64,000 nucleotides of DNA from Hypericum androsaemum (taxonomy: Eukaryota > Streptophyta > Magnoliopsida > Malpighiales > Hypericaceae): positions 7,787,487 to 7,851,486 of the forward strand of contig OZ023181.1 of assembly GCA_963995505.1 (NCBI GenBank), read 5' to 3'. This document shows, one piece after another, positions 33,985 through 45,689 of this stretch (position 1 is its first letter; each line of letters starts with the position of its first letter). Position numbers and translations under genes: made by a program. Below the pieces are notes generated by a model. It had not been told where the DNA came from. It worked only from the letters and a program-made list of their open reading frames with translations, and made no database searches.

Positions 33985-34290
33985 AGATTCCTTATTTTAA
34001 TCTTGTAGAGAAATCAGAGGTGGGGTAGATATTTTGGTTGAAAGTGATATATATATTACATATAAAACGAGTCATTTTAAATTATGAGTTGGCTTCCCAG
34101 TTTGACAGTTTTTATAAAAATTAATGCAACCACGAAACCTCATGTGTGGTTTTGGTCAGAAATTGCACCGCAAAATTGCTCGTGCAAATTTTGCTCTTTC
34201 TGCTGTCCGTGTGATTTTGCGTTTTGATGGTTGTGGTCGATTTGATATTCACCCTACTTTTCAGCTTTACACGACTCAACTAGTTATTTG
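33985..34290 (-). repeat. Dispersed repeat, inverted copy of 19945-20215
   Basis: Read on the minus strand it matches the repeat beside segment B, including TATCTACCC, ATGACTCGTTTTATATG, CAAAATCACAC and TTTCTGACC-type blocks. It carries no coding capacity. Substitutions and indels are frequent, so it is an old element of unknown class. Confidence 0.5.
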
Positions 34291-34767
34291 CCTTGTTAAG
34301 ATGTCTTGTTATTGACTTTGAGGTAAAATACAATTTGAAAAAAATATCATCTACGTATCGTCAAAAAGGTCTAGTTCATATCCTACTATATCTATAATTG
34401 GTATAGTATGAGATATTCATATTTGAGCAATACATAAGGACCAATTTTCAGGTGATCCATGATAAGATCCGTCCTTAATGGTTATTAATCATTGTTGTAA
34501 CTTTATCATGTAAGGTTTAGACAGATTATGTTCCTCCATTTTACACATAAAGTCGTTGATAAAATTTAAAAGTAGAAAATTTTGTTTTTATTTATAAAGT
34601 AGAAAAATATGTATGATAACCATATGAGCAAACCGTAAATTCATGTCACTTTTGAAGAGATTGAATCTTCGATAAAATCACATAAAGTCCTGTGCGACAA
34701 TCCCTCCTCTTTTGAGGGTGGTTCTGATTGCCTGAGGTTGTAATTATTACCTTGTTCATATATAAAG

Positions 34768-35614
34768 TATTGTTTATCTGGATGATGGTGTACTTGATTA
34801 GGATCTAAGTCGAGGCAAGAGTTTGACTCTTTCTCCGTAAGACGAGATTGTCCTGTATTCAGTACTTACGGACTATGGCAATCATCCCCAAGATACAACG
34901 ACTTCGCACTTCAAGATCGCAGCACAACGACTCTTGAAGCCTCGGCGAACCTTTGGATACTCGAAACTTTTCTGAGAGAGAGAGAGAGAGAGATCCTACA
35001 ACTGCTAATGACAGCTTATGCAAGTTGTAGTGGAGTGGTTGCAAATGAGGGAGAGAGGCCTATTTATAGGCTGTGGAGGGCTGGAACCCAAAGGAGCACG
35101 AGCACTTCTGAATGGGCACATTCCTGGGAGGAGGACGCACCTTTCCGGCCAGCAGTCTGACCTTTGCACTCCAGATTTCTGACCAGCCCTGCTTGTGATC
35201 TTTCGGTGGATAATTCTAGACAACGCCCTTTTAGTCGGCTAGGTGCTCGCACTCCTTCGCGAGGCATTCCTTCAGCTGCCTTTAGCTCCACAGAATCGGG
35301 CAAAAATCTCAAGGCTCCTCGTGACGATGCGCACGTGCGAAGTACCCAGTGCACCTCAAAGCACCTATTGTGACCTGCGTCCAATGCACCATGCACACGT
35401 GCACTTGCGCGTACGTGTGCTCGTGCTCGGATGGTACGTAGCATGTCCGAGTTGCCTTTCCAGGTGGTCAACTTAGTTCATAGCTAACAAGGAGCATTTC
35501 CTTATATACTTAGAAAACTTTGTTACATTTTTTGATGTGGTAATGCCCTTTTCCATTCCCATCTTGGGCCTTCCATCTTGGGCCTTTGCATTAAATTTTT
35601 ATTCAATTCTAACA
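34768..35614 (-). repeat. 3' LTR of the 34.8-41.2 kb copia
   Basis: This 847-bp LTR matches 40319-41246. It contains an (AG)n run near 34976-34992 and lacks about 80 bp present in the partner (about 40712-40795, a block with the CTCTTC and TCGTG motifs repeated). Confidence 0.9.
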
Positions 35615-35999
35615 ATTTTCTATATGAATGATGATTAATGCATGCTGACACTTTTAAGAAAAGTTTTGATGAGTTATCATTGCATCGACAAAGGTAGCTT
35701 ACGGCTTTGAACCTTCTCTAGTAAGATGTTATCGGATTTACATACTGCTCAATGAACGCAATTTTTTGAACTGGTTAGCTTTTTTATGTAAACCAAGACA
35801 ATAACATTTACACAATGATATCTCTAATATTCTTTGGTTCTCACGTTTTATCTGTTTTGGCCATGGACCTTATCTTGGATTCATAAGTATTTTTTTATTT
35901 GAAGCGGCCTCACTTCACACTTATATAAGTGATCTTCTATCGAGAGTATCCTACCATACTCTACCTTTATCTGGTATAGGAATCATTAAATACGTAGAT

Positions 36000-38890
36000 G
36001 TTTAACCTAACCATATCTCTGCAGGTTCGTACTTGGGCAGCTTCTGAGAATGGGATGGGTTCCAAGTGATCATCTTAACCATCCATAACTTAGTTGTCTT
36101 ATTAAACTAAATTTGTGGGATCTTCACTCATCATGGTTGAGTTACCGCTATGAATATTTTTTAATGTGTGAGTTTTAACCCTATTTCCCTTATTGTATTA
36201 CACATTTGATCTCTGTTGATGCCTTTCGTCAAAGGATTAGCTATGTTGTCATTGGACTTCACATAATTAATGGTAATTATACTACCAGAGATTAATTGTC
36301 TAACAGTTTTATGTCTCCTACGGATGTGTCGAGACTTACTATTGTATACAATATAGTACTACTTTATACTCTCCTGATTGCTGACATGCTATTACAATGT
36401 ATCAATACAAGAGGCACAAGCTTGTTCCAACAAGGAATATCCTCTAGGAAGTTTCTGAGCCATTCAGCTTCTTCCCTAGCTTTATCTAATGCTATAAACT
36501 CTGACTCTATTGTGGATCGAGCTATGCATATTTCTTTGGAGGATTTCTAGGACACAGCTCCTCCACCTATGGTGAACACGTAACCACTAGTAGATTTGGA
36601 GTCTTTAATATCTGATATCTAATTCGCATCACTGTATCCTTCTAATATAGCTAGATATCTAGTATAAAGTATGCCATAGTTCAAAGTATGTTTTAGATAC
36701 TTAAGAACATTTTTCAGAGCTAGCCAGTGATCTGTTCCTGGATTGCTTGTGAATCTACTAAGCTTGCTAACTGAATATACAATATCATGGCGTGTACAAA
36801 TTTGTCAAGTACATCAGGCTCCCAATGATCCTTGCATATTTCAGTTGATATACTGGGTCTTCTCTATTTTTAGCTAAGTGTAGACTCAGCTCTACCAGAG
36901 TCTTAGCTGGAGGTTTGTCAAACGCTTTGAATTTCTTGAGTACGTTCTCAACATAGTGAGATTGTGACAAGATAATTCCTTCAGTCGTCCTAGAGATTTT
37001 AATCTCTAGTATGACATCAGCTAGACTCATATCTTTCACGTCAAAGTTGTTCTTTTAAACATGTTCTTTTCATGATAAAATCATTACTACTTTCCATGAT
37101 TAGCATATCATCTACATACAGACATACAGTCACGTAAGCATCAGGTGTGCTTTTAATGTATACATATTTATCACACTCATTGATCTTAAAGATATTTGAC
37201 ATCATTGTTCTGTCAAATTTCTCATGCCATTATTTCGACGCCTGTTTTAGCCCGTATAGTGAATTGACTAGTTTGTATACTTTATGCTCTTGTCTGGAGG
37301 TAAGAAACTCTTCAGGTTATTCCATATATATCTCCTCTTCCAGTTCTTCATTTAGGAAAGCTATTTTTACATCCATCTGATGTATCTCGAGGTTATAGAG
37401 AGCTGCAATGGCTATGGGTACTCTAATAGATGTGATTCTTGTGACCAGCGAATACGTGTCAAAGTAATCATATCCTTCCTTCTGTTTGAATCCTCTAGCT
37501 ACCAATCGAGCTTTGTACTTGTCGATTGATCTATCAATTTTGTATTTTCTTTTAAGGATCTACTTGCAACCTAAAGATTTACAACCTGGTGGGAGATCTA
37601 TGATTTTCCATGTGTTGTTTTGCATAATAGATTCTATCTCACTTTTGATAGCTTTTTTTTCAGAGAGGAGCATCTGGACTAGACAATTGTCCTGGGTTCA
37701 TTTTCTAACTTGTATGTCAAAAAATTTGGACCAAATAATTTGGCTACTTTGGTCCTCTTACCACATCTAGGTTTCTGAGCATCAGTTTTGGCTACTTGTC
37801 GATTGATCCATCATTTTTGTATTTTCTTTTAAGGATCTACTTGCAACCTAAAGATTTACAACCTGGTGGGAGATCTATGATTTTCCATGTGTTATTTTGC
37901 ATAATGGATTCTATCTCACTTTTGATAGCTTCTTTCCAGAGAGGAGCATCTGGACTAGACAATTGTCCTGGGTTCATTTTCTAACTTGTATGTCAAAAAA
38001 TCTGGACCAAATAATTTGGCAACTTTGGTCCTCTTACCACATCTAAGTTTCTGAGCATCTTAATCAGAACCTCGTGCATGTTCATAAGTCCTCTTATCAA
38101 AACTTACTTCTTTCCTTTTTTTATTAGGAAAAGTATTCTCAAAGAATGTTGCATTCCCTGATTCCATGACCATCCCTCGTTGATTTCAGGATTTTTAGAC
38201 TTGTATTCTAGAAATCGGTATGTATTACTATTGTAGGCATATCCGATAAAGATACAGTCAACGATCTTGGGTCTTATTCTCACTCTTTTAGGCAGAGGTA
38301 TTTCTACCTTAGCTAGGCACCCCCACATTTTAAGGTAACCGTCGAAAGGCTTTCTCCCTTTCTACAGTTCATATGAGGTTTTGTCCCTTTTCTTGTGTGG
38401 TAATTTATTTAAAATATGGTTAGCTGAGAGCACAGCTCCCCCCCACATGTTCTGGGGTAAGTTCGAGCTAATCAACATAGCATTCATCATCTCCTTGAGA
38501 GTTTTATTCTTACATTCAGCTACGCCATTTGATTGAAGTGAGTATGGTGCAGTTGTCTAATGAATAATGTCATTTTGTTGGCAGAATTTCTCAAACGGAG
38601 CTACATATTCTCTCCCTCTATCACTTCGAATCATTTTGATTTTACTGCTAATTTGATTTTCAACCTCATTCTTATAACTCTTAAATACTTCGAAGGCTTC
38701 CTCCTTTTCTTTTAAAAGATATACATAGCAGTCTCTTGTGCAATTATCGATAAATGTGATAAAATATTTTTTTTTACCTCTAGTTTGCACGTGTTTTATA
38801 TCACAGACGTCGGTATGAATTAACTATAAAGATGTTGTACTTCTTTCCACTGAATGGAAATGTGCTTTATCTATTTTTGCCTCAACACAT
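36000..38890 (-). pseudogene. Copia pol: integrase, reverse transcriptase, RNase H (broken)
   Basis: Integrase: YFITFIDNCTRDCYVY, IRSDRGREYV and SNGVAECKNKTLKEM (38460-38790) keep the acidic positions. A connecting block with FIGYAYNSNTYRF lies near 38260. RT: ARGFKQKEGYDYFDTYS and EIHQMDVKIAFLN lie at 37320-37505, and the catalytic YVDD codons are intact at 37107-37118. RNase H begins after [12 protein letters not shown] (about 36800). Stops between blocks and a 277-bp internal duplication inactivate it. Confidence 0.88.
37517..38059. repeat. 277-bp tandem duplication inside copia pol
   Basis: The unit starting ACTTGTCGATTGAT at 37517 recurs at 37794 and runs to 38059 with a few differences. 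It covers the linker between integrase and RT. The copies differ by only a few bases, so it arose after insertion. Confidence 0.9.
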
Positions 38891-39163
38891 ACTTTATGTT
38901 TATCATTTAGGTTAAACTCTAGTTTAGGCAATAAATTTAAACTTACTAACTTTCTTAGTGAGCTTAAATTTATGTGTCCTAATCTATCATGCCATAAGTT
39001 AGAACACTCAATTAATTAAGAAGAATTAATAACTTTATTCTGGCTCTCAAACGCACGTTGTACAGTTATTACATTCATTTTGAAGAGTCCCCTATCTAGG
39101 TAACCCTTTCCTACAAATGTACCAGCTTTGGTCATTACAAATTTATCAGCCTCAAAACTAGCT

Positions 39164-40288
39164 TCAGTCCAGCTTTACTATATTCTTGCGAATGTTTGGG
39201 ACGTGCAGCACATCCTTGAGGGTTAGCTCTTTGCCCGAGGTCAGCTTTCCGACCACCTTCCCTAATCTGACTACTTTTGAAGTTATGGAGTTATCATAAA
39301 TAGCTTTTGTCCGGTGATTGGAGTATAGGTCGAAAATAACTCCTCGTCTGAGCAGATGTGGTGGGTTGCCCCTGTGTCTATGAACCACTCTTTTGGGTTA
39401 TCCAGCAAATTGGCTTAAAACACCACGGCTGATAGATGTAACTTAGACAGGTCCTCAACCAGATTAGCTTTCTCACGATTGTCCTTCTTTGGTAGATGAC
39501 AATCTTTTGCCTTGTGACCAGGCTTGTTGCAATTAAAGCAGCTGTCCTTGATCTTCTTGATCTTTTTCTGCTTTGGCTCGTACTTCTTTTGCTTGTTACC
39601 AGACTTCTTCAATGAGGTGTATCGTGGCTTCAGAGTTGGTTTTTTTCTTCTTGACTTTGGACTTTCGATTATCTTTCTCAATCCCTAGTCTCACAATCAA
39701 GTCTTCAAGGTCCATGTCCTTCCTCTTATGCTTAAGGTAGTTCTTGAAATCCTTCCATATGGGTCGTAGCTTTTTAATCATTGCCGCCACTTAGAAGGAC
39801 TCACTCAGTTGCATTCCTTTAGTATGAATCTCATGCAGAATCAGTTGCAACTCTTGCACTTGGTCGATGACCTTTTTGGAGTCCACCATCTTGAAGTCGA
39901 AGAATCTTCTGACGATAAATTTTTTCAACCCAGTATCCTCTATTTTGTACTTCTTCTGCAGGGAATTTCACAATTCTTTTGCAGTCGTGGTTATCGCATA
40001 GACATTGTAGAGGGTGTCGTCTAACTCATTCAGGATATAGTTATGACGTAGGAAGTCGCAATGGTTCTATGCATCCAGGGCATTGATCTTCTATTGATCA
40101 GCCTCATTTTTTACCACCTTTGGAGCCTCTTCCTTCAAGAATCGGACCAGGTTGAGCGTTGTCAAGTAGAATAATATTTTTATAGCTACCACTTGAATTT
40201 GGTGCCATTAAACTTTGTCGGCTTTTCGTTCATGGATAGTTCCTGGGATAGTCGATACTGGTGCTTGAGTAGAGCTTGATGATGTCAT
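39164..40288 (-). pseudogene. Copia gag and protease region (broken)
   Basis: An ATG at 40288 opens MTSSSSTQAPVS, followed by gag UBN2-type text (LTTLNLVRFLKEE) in shifted frames. The nucleocapsid knuckle CFNCNKPGHKAKDCH lies near 39530. The protease-side block ends with [17 protein letters not shown] near 39170. Frameshifts separate these parts. Confidence 0.8.
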
Positions 40289-40318
40289 CTTCAATTACAC
40301 AAAATCTCATCTTACGAT

Positions 40319-41246
40319 TATTGTTTATCCGGATGACGGTGTACTTGATTAGGATCTAAGTTGAGGCAAGAGTTTGACTTTTTTTTCATAAGACAAGATT
40401 GCCCCGTATTCAGTGCTTATGGACTATGGCAATGGTCCCCAAGATACAACGACTTCGCACTTCATGATCATAGCACAATGACTCTCGAAGCCTCGGTGAA
40501 CCTTTGGATACTCAAAACTTTTCTGAGAGAGACAGAGAGATCCTACAACTGCTAATGAATGCTTATGCAAGTTGTAGTGGAGTGGTTGCAAATGAGGGAG
40601 AGAGGCCTATTTATAGGCTGAGGATGGCTGGAATCCGAAGGAGCATGAGCACTTCAAAATGGGCACATTCCTGGGAGGAGGACGCACCTTTTGCGGCCAG
40701 CAGTCTGACCTGCCCTTCGACTCGTGGCTCTTCGGACGTTCGTCTAGGCATTCTGCCGCTCGTGACTCTTCAGATGCTTGTAGGCACCCCTTCGCACTCC
40801 AGATTTCCTGACTAGCTCTGCTTATGACCTTTCAGTGGACAATTATGAACAACGCCCTTTTAGCTGGCTAGGTGCTCGCACTCCTTCACGAGGCACTCCT
40901 TCGGTAGCCTGTAGCTCCACAGGATCGGGCAAAAATCTCAAGGTTCTTCCAGCTCCTTGCGATGATGCGCACGTGCGAAGTGCCAAGTGCGCCTCAAAGT
41001 GCTCATTGTGACCTGCGTCCAATGCACACACTCGCGTGCACGTGCGCGTCCTCGGATGACACCATCCTCGTAGCATGTCCGAGTTGCTTTTCCAGATAGT
41101 CAACTTAGTTCCTAGCTAACAAGAAGCATCTCCTTATATACTTGAAAATTTTTGTTGCATTTTCCGATATGGTAATACCTTTTCCCATTCCCATTTTGGG
41201 CCTTTCACCTTGGGCTTTTGCATTGAATTTTCATTCAATTGCAACA
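40319..41246 (-). repeat. 5' LTR of the 34.8-41.2 kb copia
   Basis: This 928-bp LTR is the direct-repeat partner of 34768-35614. It is followed on the outer side by the TAAAG duplication. Confidence 0.9.
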
Positions 41247-41251
41247 TAAAG

Positions 41252-44200
41252 CGTTTTACCGACCAAAAAAACATAAAGTCATCTGCCTTTAATTTCGAAC
41301 TAAGGGTAAGTTCGCTGTCATGTACAACATTCCATCTCTTCATAAGATGGAAGAAACAATTTAACCGACTTTTGAACCTCCATAATTACAAACTAAACTT
41401 CAAGACTTTATGAGAATGAGAATGCTATGCTAAATGAGAGAGATGAGAATTGCGTGAGATTTACGTAACTAAAGTAAATGGAGACCGCCTCCTTTTATAG
41501 GCTAACTCAGATTTGTTTTGCAAACATAAATTATTACAGGCAGTAACTCCAATTAAAAAATATTAAAATAAATTGTGCGAGGACAATCAACCAAAATTCT
41601 CCTCTCACGACTATCCTTCGAAATACACACAAAGGACTCAATCCATGCTCTCCCTTTTTTCGTGCTTTTAGCTAGAGATTCTATAGAATCTTCAAAAGAA
41701 AAGAAACAATTCTTTGAGAAGCTTGACGGCTTGGTTTATAGATAAAAATGTTAAATATCGTCTAATGAGTAGCTGTCAACCACCAAGACAAGTATCAAGC
41801 TTGATGTGCATGTGTTTCTCGTTACCTTTTAAAAATGTCTGTTTCAGTACATGATAGGGTTAAACTGATACGGAGATTATTGACCCAAAAAAACTTAGGC
41901 GGAGATTGCAACTTGAATATATTAAAAAAAATTACAACTTGTTATATACGCATGCTATAACCGTTTCTAAGTTCCAAAGAAGATCACTTATTCTGACTCT
42001 TTTGCAAAGCGGTAATCTCTTTTTCGCGCCAACTAATTTAAAATGCAATCTATCCTTTTGAAAACAGATAAAGAAAAAAGATTATCTTAATAGATTGGGT
42101 TGGATATGAAGATTCTGCCATTGTATTAGAATGTTGAATCTGTGCCTTATATACTTGCGGTGAAATTCACCTACTAATTTCAATAGCCAAAGAACATTTG
42201 GCCTACTGGCACAAGGCACAGTAGAAATTAACGAAGAACAAAGTTCAATACTTGACGGATGTAATTATTGGTGTAAAAATTTATCTTTCCAAAAAAATAA
42301 AGAAGAGAGAATTGTGATCTAATTTTAGTTCCTTGAATTAGCTTACTTCAATTTTCATGCCAAGTGGTAGTATTTGAACAATCAATTTTTCAAATAAAAT
42401 TTAGGAGAGAGAGTGAAATATGATCCCACCGGTAAAATTGCAACATCATAAAATCATAAGCAATTGGCATACCATACTCATAGAAGAACCATCTTATTAA
42501 AATTATGGCTTTCTTGCGCAGCTCTATTTTAAAGCGGATATCCTTGGCTTGATCTTGGATAAAATCCAAGGTGATCTACAAGGGTCTAGTTGGTACTTGA
42601 TATGAATATTGAAATTCTCAAAAGGTGACTTAGGTTGATCGATGTGAATCTAATTCGTGCGTGGAAGTCATTTTCAGGATAGATTGATGAGAAGTTGAAT
42701 AGAACGCTTTTCGCCGGACGATATTATAGATTTATCAGCACAAAAAAAAGAAGATCATGCCGACTAGTGGAAGTGGATACTTTGCTAGTACTTTTTAGGG
42801 TTTGGGCGTTAAAAAGTGGTTGGATAGACTAAAGAATTGCCTTTTTCTTTTTGTTTTTGTGAACTGTTGCTGCCACTAACTCGGTGCATATCTTTCTGTA
42901 GCTGGGTTCATGGATTTCCTCCACAATTAAGCCTCCATGTGGGTCCAGGCCAAAGATATAAATCTTGATTCTGTTAATTAATTACTGTTAGGAATATGAT
43001 GCAAGTGTTGATATGTTACTCCTCCGTACGAGGAACCAAAGCCGTTGCCTTAAAGAATTAACATACGATTAGCTGATTCAATCATATGATTAGTTTTTAT
43101 ATGAAAATTTCAAGTTCTCGGTATTTTAAAATATTTTTTTTAATTTAAAACTGTTGGAAAACAGATTTGTTTCAAAAATCCGCATTACATAATTTAACTT
43201 TTTGATTAGATCATCTCGTATCTAGATACTATTGTGCCAATTAATCAAAGTTTGAGTCGAATATGACTTTTGAAAAGTAACAAAGTTATCGTTGGATCAA
43301 TTTCGGTAATAAACTGTGAATATATTTCTATGTTTTAATGAGTTTTTCCATTATGTCCCCCTTCGGAACATTTTGAATGAATTTTACCAGTGCAATATTT
43401 ATTGTGATTTACGTTTTTCCTATGTGAGGTTTAGAAGTTGAGATTGAGAACCTCTTGATTGTTCATCTTGTTGCAATTTATGTTTCATCTTGTTGCTCTG
43501 CTTTTCGATTTCCTTCGTCTCGGATAGATCTGTTGAATCTTGGAAAGTAAATCTGATAGGTTTATATAGTCCTAAGAATAGTATCTAGCACACTTCAGGT
43601 TGGTCTATTTTCCTATTTTTCTACTTAAAATTTCAAACAAACTTATTTAGTTGAAATTTTTAATCAAGCCCAACAATCTTAAAGATTATATCATCGCCTA
43701 GTTTGACGTGATATTCTTCAAGGAAATAGGTAGAATAGGATAGTGTATAGGTATGACCCTACTTATACTCTAGTTTGAAGAGTCGAACCTATACCCTACC
43801 CTCGATCTCCCAAAAATTTCATTATCATATCCTTACACTTATGGTCCGCAAAGTCTACATGGTCTGCAGGGTCCGACCCTTGAATTAAATGAAAGACATT
43901 TCTGATAATTTTTAAACGTTAAATTTTAATGTTATATATAAAATCTAAATAAATCATAAATGCAAGACATTTCATACGCTACATATCAACACTGAATAAA
44001 AATTTTAAGAAACAATATAACATAAAATTTTATAATTTAAGTTAAATGGTAGAAGGTTCTTCCTTTCAAATTCTAAATACATAAACATAATGAATATGTG
44101 AATATTATATCTAGTATATCAATAAAGAAATTAGAATTATATGTATCTCAAATTTTAGAGTCAATATCATCAATTGATTGAAGTATATTTTAGAATATTT

Positions 44201-44904
44201 GAGAACTTTATTACAATTTATAAGTTCAAAAAAATGAATGGATCTAATTAGTGTCTAACTAAGGTATAGTTAGAGTATGGTACAAAGAAAGGTAAAAGGG
44301 TAAGGGTATGGTATGAATTCATAGGCTTCATACCCTATCCTAGATCTTGGAATCCAATACTTTGTTGATTACTAGGATATTTATTCACTGTAGACTTTGA
44401 CTTCGACTGGGTATGATAGGGTATGGGTAACTAGTTTATGGTAAGGTATGAGCAAGTGTTCACTTTTAGAGACAGAGTCTAGAAGAAGAGTGAGTGACAG
44501 TGCTCTTTCTCTTCATCTCACATGAGACATCTACTCTATGGCTTGCGAATTTTTTTGGTTAAACTCTTAGTATTTTGAGTTGTGTGTTGAGAGCTTAAGC
44601 AAAATGAATTAAAAAGTTGGTGCTTGATGTTTCACAGTAGGAAAAAGAAGAAGAAGAGAGGGGAGAGATTTTTTAAAAACTATAAAAAATATGGGATCAA
44701 AAATTATATTTAATTTTGTGCCACCTCACATTGCCAACCAGATTAAAAAGTTTGAAGTGCCATAACACGTCAACCGTTAAAAGCCATTATTATAGGTTTG
44801 AACTGAAATTTTTCTAAAAGGTGCAATCACAGGATTTAAAAGGTCTACATTTTAGTTTTCAACCATCGATTATGACGTGCAACCATAGTTTTCAAAACGT
44901 GCAA
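41252..44904. other. Intergenic, no gene; low-level repeat traces
   Basis: No conserved protein is seen. Around 43740-43810 and 44280-44460 the motif GGGTATG or its complement CATACCC recurs several times, as in some hAT-type non-autonomous elements. Ends and a duplication were not found. The rest is AT-rich. Confidence 0.45.
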
Positions 44905-45240
44905 CCATAGATTATATGACGTGTCTTAGAGAATTTCTTTAGTTTTCTCTGACTTATTCTCAAAGGGAAAGGGTACTTTATGGTGGCACGTCTAACCTAA
45001 GACCATAACCCTACTTATGTAAGGGAAATACTCTTATTCTCGAATTTATACCTTTGACCATAATAAAACCTAGAAATTAACCTAATCATTATACACATTA
45101 GAGGCTCACACGCTATTAGACATATTAAAGTCTAAATCTTACCCATTATTGGACCACTTTCAAGTGGGCTCAACCGAATATGACAGGCCATTACATGGTT
45201 ATTTCACATATAACCCTAATGTTGGATTAATGATCTAACA
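44905..45240 (-). repeat. Partial 3' LTR of the old copia
   Basis: The sequence matches 55096-55404 and ends at AACA, the complement of the LTR start TGTTAGATC. The part corresponding to 54997-55095 is not recognisable to the left, so this LTR is incomplete. Confidence 0.7.
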
Positions 45241-45689
45241 TATCTCACTTGGGCTATATGTGTAACCTTATAATCATGTAATGCATAACTTATAGAACTC
45301 ATTTTTTGTCATTACACAAATGTATCTATAACATTCTTTTCCATCATTCATATCAACATAGCATCAAAGTGGCATTTGTTACATTCATTTTTTTGTAACT
45401 TGATCCATCAATGGTCATAATGCGATGCATAGATTATGATGTGGATATGTAGTATGAAATTTCATGCAATGTGACATTAACATGCCTATTTCGAACTGAT
45501 CCAACCATAAAACTTTAGTGAAATCAACCAGATAAAATTAGAGTATGGATAAAATAACAAACTGTATTTCTACAAAAAATAATCTCAAAATATCCAAAAA
45601 TGAAAAAATATTCATTTCTATTAGAACATCAAAACTAGAAATTTCCAGTAAAACTAAATATCCTCAACGAATATGACGCCCATATTAGT

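Larger units (their letters stand above)
32048..34767. other. Intergenic region upstream of ATL
   Basis: No protein with recognisable motifs is encoded. The stretch holds a TA/CA microsatellite (32911-32973), the dispersed repeat at 33985-34290, and AT-rich filler. A 91-codon frame at 33264-33539 lacks any family resemblance. Confidence 0.5.
34768..41246 (-). mobile_element. Ty1/copia retrotransposon with both LTRs and TSD
   Basis: LTRs lie at 34768-35614 and 40319-41246 in direct orientation. TAAAG occurs at 34763-34767 and 41247-41251 as a 5-bp target-site duplication. On the plus strand each LTR runs from TATTGTTTAT to AACA, so in element orientation it starts TGTT and ends AATA instead of the usual CA. 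Gag, protease, integrase, RT and RNase H follow in copia order from right to left. Many frame breaks make it defective. The two LTRs differ by substitutions and one 80-bp indel, so it is not recent. The primer-binding site was not recognised. Confidence 0.92.
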
